DNA from: Spironucleus salmonicida
Lineage: Eukaryota > Fornicata > Diplomonadida > Hexamitidae
Length of the DNA stretch: 64,000 bases
Direction: 5' to 3'
Assembly (NCBI GenBank): GCA_000497125.2
Contig: CM035317.1
Location: forward strand, 1,390,001 to 1,454,000
Shown here: positions 59,131 through 64,000 of the stretch, piece by piece
Numbering within the stretch: the first letter of the stretch is position 1
How the letters are laid out: every line of letters begins with the position of its first letter
Translations under genes and position numbers: made by a program
Notes under the pieces: generated by a model
Told to the model about the DNA's origin: nothing
Databases searched by the model: none
Seen by the model: only the letters and a program-made list of their open reading frames with translations

Positions 59131-61320
59131 TCACAATATTGCGTTTTCTAAAAACGCAAACAATTATGATCTTACACCATCCATTGTTAACCCTCCTTTT
59201 TCAACATCTATCATAAGTTTTCCTACATACTCCATTAATCGTTTTTAATTTTATAGAAATATTTATCTTGCTCTTGACTTATCACCATCACAGTTAAACA
59301 TTAAAAGTTCATAGACTAAGTCTACTATTTTTTGCTTGAGCTAATCATTATCTATGACGACACTTTATTTTGACTGCTAACTTTCTTCTTCAGGCTTAAA
59401 TGGTTTCATAAGTTCTTTAAGCTTTAAATTAGACTATTCAGAAAATTCTTAGCTAGATTTTCTTACATTATCTTAAAGAACTGATTTTTTCTTGCGCAAT
59501 TAGCTTCTTGAGCTTTTACTACTCTTTCTAGTTAATTAGCTAGATAATCCACTTTAAATAGTAGCTTCGGATACTATACTGTTATTATCAGAAGTTGGTG
59601 TATTTGAACGCTTCATTGTAGATGAATTACTCATAATGGTGCTATCGACACGAAAAGTACTACCAGAAACTTTCCGCTACTTTAACCTAGATACAGTACT
59701 TGTTTTTGATCTTACAGTTCCCATTGTTGTAGTAGAATATCTAGTACTATTAGCATCTACACTACATTAGGTGGTGCTAGCCTGGCTTGTAATGCCAGTA
59801 TTGCTTTCAGAAACTAATTTTTTACTTTTCACAATTTTATCAGTTTTCTTTAAACTACTTCCTTTTTTAAGTGAAGTGTTTTTTTAAGGTTTTCCAGGAC
59901 TTTTAGCCTTAGTTTTCCTGATATTATCAACTAATTTATCATCTTTGCATATTTTCTTTTTACTTTCTTTTTCTACTTTTTCTACTATTTTTTAATTTAA
60001 ACTTACCAATAGAAATCTCACGCTTTTCATAGCACTAAGGACAAAATACTCCTATTAAACTTTCTAATTCTCATAGAAATCAGTGCTTTTTGTCACTTCA
60101 TTTATCGCTAAATCTAACTACTGCTAATTAACTTGACATTTTAACTAAACATATTGTCGTAAGCATTCAGAAATGTTTTATGACAAAATTATTTTCCGAA
60201 TAGTTGAATTTTGTTGTAAGATTCTGCACAGAAAATGACTTTTTACCTCCTCTAACTCATATTTTTCTGCTTCATCTAAACTCTCCTACTAAATTTTTCT
60301 GATTAGCTAAGAAGGTGCGTGTCGAGCCATAACACTCGACATACTGGTTTTTAAATACTTTTACCATTCCAAATTTTCATTTTCGCACTCAGCGCGTCGC
60401 TTCATGATCAAATCGACATCATTTTCCCTCAAATCGATTACTTATAACGCCTAATCTTTTACTATTATATCAACTATCGAGTCTCCGAAACTCTTACTCA
60501 CTTAGCAGCTCTAAATTGCTAAATATTCGACACCCTGGCAGCCAAACCGGTGTTTAAAAGTCGCTTTTTCAGCATCAGAATAACACGTTCGCAATTCGTG
60601 CTCGGCAGTGTGACGAGCGCAGGGCCCGTAGTGTTTGTTAAGGGCGGTAGAGTAGGACTGGGCGTACACGTTCGCGTTATTTTGAAGAAACTGAATAAAA
60701 TCGGTCTTTATTCCCGCTAAGTTAGTGTTTGAGATACTCAGAACGAGGAGTTTCTGCAGGTTTGGTAGTTGCTTAAGAATTTTTGGGAGCGGTAGCGGCG
60801 CTAAATTGTCCAGAATCAGCACTTCGAGGGAGCTTGGAATATCCAGCTGATCCAAAAGACCTGGTGGTGCGTTGAAAAGTGATAGAATTTTTAGGTTTTC
60901 CATCGCTGGAATTTTGACTTACAGTGTTTCTACTAGTTTTGCCAAGTGTGTTTCCGATGATTTTTCGATGATTTTGGGGAAAGGGGTTCCATAAAACTGT
61001 GACTTTGGGAGTAGCTGGTGTAGGATAGGCTGATTCGCATAGTTAATAAGATCATAGAATTTGCTCGATTGAGAAAAAATGGATTGAAATTATATAAATT
61101 TATCCTAATAAATGCTAGATTGGAATTCTATAGAAAGCTCGGCAATGGAGGTTGGGGCTTCGTGAATAGCTCTCTAGAGCATTTACAATACATTTGGTGT
61201 CGTATAGCAGGTTGAGAACCTGATAGCTGATTATTCTAGAAGTGATTCTATTTATCTTGGAAGTTATTTCACATTGTTTAGTTTCTACTAATTTCGAATT
61301 ACATCTTTCCAAATTCCCAT
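59131..61320 (-). CDS. 729-residue LRR-start protein with basic Ser/Lys tail
   Basis: Minus strand, ATG 61320 (MGIWKDVIRNQQ), TGA 59133-59131. Residues about 135-215 contain leucine-rich units (LKILSLFNAPPGLLDQL, LEVLILDNLAPLPL, LQKLLVLSISNTNLAGI). A helical acidic/basic segment follows (LRENDVDLIMKRRAECENEN). Residues about 430-640 are Ser/Thr/Lys-rich and probably disordered (KKGSSLKKTDKIVKSKK; STTTMGTVRSKTSTVSR), with many possible phosphorylation sites. The last 70 residues are helical again. Local GC content is higher around the LRR part. It probably links a partner bound by the LRR to microtubules or nucleic acid through the basic tail; this is inference. Confidence 0.72.
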
Positions 61321-61467
61321 TTGTAGTCTGGAGCGCGGTGTAATAATATGGTATAATAATTACTAATATTTTACGATAATTTAATATTATGATACAATAA
61401 TATTATTCTTAGATTTATATAAATAATTATAATATAGTAATAATTACGATATTAAAAATTTTACAAA

Positions 61468-63252
61468 ATGCTTACTGCGCATTAAACAGAGTTTATGAAA
61501 AGAACTCTAGTGCCGTTTTTAAAACGACAGCTATTAGAGGATTAAGATAACGCATAGTCTCCTTCTGAGTACAGTAGAACTTAGCCATAGTTAATTGATT
61601 CTTAAACCCAAACTACCTCGTACTTACCTATTTAAAAGTTTGACCCAGTTTCTATTTTTTACTAAACCTAATCATAATTACCTTCTTAAACTGATTAAAT
61701 GACAAACCTAAAGCTTTAACTCTCATAAACTCACAGACAAAATTTAGATTCTGCTTTGAAGATGTTAACAGAACAGCATAAAACGACTATAAATTCACTT
61801 AATGATTGTTTGACTTCAGAAAGAACATCAAGGGAAAGCGAAAACAAATTTTATACTACTTAAATTTCCTCCCTGTAATAAAAACTTGAAGCTGCAGAGA
61901 TTGATAAAAGATGCAATTTGTGTTTTTCGTGCTAAAAAATAACTAAAGAAATCAATGAAAAATATGTAGCTGATAGTGAGGCGCATATTGATGTGCTAGA
62001 ATAGGAAAATCGTGATTTGAAACGAAATTTGCATGTTTTACAGCAGAACTAGGAAGAATTAATTGAAGAATGTAGAAATTTAGGATAATAAAAAGATAAA
62101 TTATATGCGAGGATTTAAAAATTAGAGTAAAGTACCGTTTTATATTAGTAGCTTATTTAAAAACTTTAGAATATGCAGCGAATTGGTAACTATGGGGGAC
62201 CTAATAACTTGTATCAATCAATTTTATCTTCAGGAAATACTGGGTCTACAGGTTAAACTAGTAGTTCAATAGGATCCGAAGGAGTCTTTTAAATATAAAA
62301 CTAGTATTAATAATAATAATAAGGAATGCAAGCTAAAATGGTGGCCTAGTAGTAATAAATTTAGTTGGCTTTATAACAAATGTAATAACCATCAGGATAA
62401 TAACTACATTATAATTAATTTATTCCAACAGGCTTACCTAGTGTGCAGTAATAATAACTGTCAATGTAGCATTTAATATAATAATAATTACCGCAGTAAA
62501 TGATTTTTACTCAAGATACTACTCCACCAGCGGTGCCCCATTTTTAAATTCCTACATAATAGTACTTGAACTAGTAGTAAATATTGACAGCTGATTAAAA
62601 ATAGTTATAATAGTAATTAGTATAGTAGAAACATCAAATTTTAGAAGACTAGTAAGCGTAATCTTTATTATAGCCAGATTTTTCAGCTGAAGTACCAAAT
62701 AAGCCTAATCGTGAATAGTCGACTGTAAAAGATTCTTAAATTAGTAAAATTTAACCTATATTGGATCTTTCAGATTCTGATAATGTACCAATTCAATAAG
62801 AAAAGCCAAAAGGATTTTTAGATATCATTAAGAGCATGACAGATGTTTCAGATGATAGGCCTTCTAGTGTAGTACATAATGAAAACTTGTGTCCAGAATA
62901 AGTAATTCCATAAGTTGACGCTGCTAAAAAGCTAATTAGTAATACTAATCCTCCAGGCACGTTATCATTAAATGAAATTGTGAATAGTTTACCAAAACTT
63001 CCACCCAAATAACCAAGTCATCCGAATTAATAAGTATAAAAAGAGCAAGATGATGACGATTTTGATGATTTTGATGAGTTCGGTAGCGATGATTTTGATT
63101 CACCTGGATAAAATTCGCCGCCAAAAATGGCACAAAAAATTTTCAGTCCTTAAAAATAATAGGAAGTTAAAAAGTATGATCTTAAATTTGAGACTGAGTC
63201 TATGAGCGAGATTAGCGATCCATTTGGTGGCAGTATTGATTTAGGTTTTTGA
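61468..63252 (+). CDS. 594-residue glutamine-rich protein with coiled coil
   Basis: ATG 61468 to TGA 63250-63252. The first 100 residues are Ser/Thr/Gln-rich; residues about 100-235 are coiled coil with a CNLCFSCQK cysteine pair motif inside (two C-x2-C-like steps, possibly zinc-binding, unproven); residues about 240-420 are packed with Gln runs, such as five consecutive TAA codons near 62310; the C-terminus is acidic with repeated Asp-Phe-Asp (DDDDFDDFDEFGSDDFDSP) and ends GSIDLGF. Nearly all Gln runs use mixed TAA/TAG/CAA/CAG. It may form condensates or bind partners through short motifs; no enzyme domain. Function unknown. Confidence 0.68.
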
Positions 63253-63477
63253 CTGATAATTATTATTATTCAATACTAGGACATAATAAATGGTTTTACT
63301 ATTTAAAAATAAGTATAACTAATTTTTTATAACCATGTTTGCAAAAGTAATACTCATAATAATTTTTGAGTAATAATTTTATTTAATTAGTAGCCATAGT
63401 ATTAATAATATTATAAAACTTATAAAATAAGGAGTTTAAATAAAAATAGTCAATAAAATATATAATATTGTAGTAAT

Positions 63478-63777
63478 TCATTCCTTTATGTAGTCAAGTA
63501 TTGTTTTATATGCCTTTTTAGTACTCTTTTCATTTAATCCTAGCATCATTTTTGCACAAATAGCACATTATCGTACATCTAATCGTTTTCTAAGAACTGC
63601 GGCTGCCAATTAAATTGGATCTGGATGCTGCGAATCATCTAGTAATTATTAAAGGTATTGTACTGCATCTGAGTCTGTTAGTAACTTAGGATTATACATT
63701 CTCAACAGCTTTATATCAATATCATATTTTTTAAGCGATGATATTGCGATTTTTCGACGAATTGTAAAACTAAGCAT
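63478..63777 (-). CDS. Small 99-residue helical protein
   Basis: Minus strand, ATG 63777 (MLSFTIRRKIAISS), TGA 63480-63478. The middle (DPIQLAAAVLRKRLDVRQCA) resembles the AAxxLRRxL helix seen near the N-terminus of importin-type HEAT proteins, but there is no continuation in the frame. It is either a small independent helical protein or the cut-off start of a solenoid gene. Codon use is like neighbouring genes. Confidence 0.5.
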
Positions 63778-64000
63778 TTTCCAAAATCTAAAATGTATAT
63801 ATTTGACTATTTTCCCTATTATAATAAGGAGAAACTAGAAAATATTATTTTAATTATTTTAATTTATTATATATGAATATATAGAGTGCTGAAATGTGTA
63901 CAGTTTAAATAATATACTAAGTAATAATCATTTTTATCGTTAGTTTACTTATCTCTACAGATCTACAAATACTAGAATATGGCATATACCCCTGTAAACA

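Noticed and set aside
1-64000. Ciliate or oxymonad origin
   Set aside because: Both can use this code, but about 26 genes need no intron, gaps between genes are tiny, and the stop-linked AGTGA signal fits diplomonads better. Not excluded by sequence alone.
1-64000. CRISPR arrays, rRNA genes, bacterial operons
   Set aside because: No short regularly spaced repeats, no rRNA-like sequence and no ribosome-binding-site layout were seen.

Overview
The window reads as nuclear DNA of a eukaryote that uses UAA and UAG as glutamine codons and UGA as its only stop. The best proof is the Hsp70 genes: all six copies carry one in-frame TAA and two in-frame TAG where other Hsp70s continue, and the CCT1 and eEF1B-gamma genes are interrupted in the same way. 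No spliceosomal intron is needed in about 26 other well-supported genes. Genes are packed tightly: divergent start codons lie 62-71 bp apart and convergent stops 7-12 bp apart. AGTGA(A/T) overlaps or touches the stop of 11 of those 26 genes, which recalls the AGTRAA polyadenylation signal known from Giardia. Together these favour a hexamitid diplomonad (Spironucleus/Hexamita/Trepomonas group) over a ciliate. This is an inference from code, density and 3' signals, not from a species match. The DNA is AT-rich except for the Hsp70 array and one GC-rich dispersed repeat.

Layout. 1-2381: end of an acidic hypothetical gene, a frame-broken piggyBac-type DNA transposon fossil, and an ORF running into a GC-rich repeat (2301-2840). 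3008-12119: an MGCG-type lipid-anchor candidate and three large genes, two of them alpha-solenoid (HEAT/ARM-like). 13653-18063: a Ykt6-type R-SNARE, the second and inverted copy of the GC-rich repeat, a second MGCG paralogue, a two-repeat Myb protein and a WD40-like protein. 18355-24467: coiled-coil proteins, two small unknowns and CCT1. 24586-37828: six nearly identical 2.2-kb Hsp70 units in tandem, all on the minus strand. 37829-43813: an unknown gene, a 2.5-kb gene-poor stretch, a leucine-rich-repeat protein and a small MG-start protein. 44056-52886: eEF1B-gamma, a 1278-residue unknown, a degenerate DHHC protein, an SLC35F-like transporter and a disordered protein. 52898-64000: a 1948-residue coiled-coil/helical-repeat protein, an LRR protein with a basic tail, a glutamine-rich protein and a small unknown.

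Functional themes are ordinary housekeeping (cytosolic folding by CCT and Hsp70, translation elongation, vesicle fusion, solute transport) set among lineage-specific coiled-coil and repeat proteins. Several products look lipid-modified: at least six ORFs start with Met-Gly, two of these with Met-Gly-Cys-Gly, and the SNARE ends in a CaaX box.

The most notable items are the Hsp70 array with a captured coding-like fragment in every spacer, the paired GC-rich repeats whose 57-bp length difference keeps the reading frames, the DHHC-family protein that has lost several zinc ligands, the stop-overlapping AGTGA signal, and the MGCG paralogue pair. Every coding call below was made by reading the sequence by eye with TGA as the only stop; none was confirmed by a database search.
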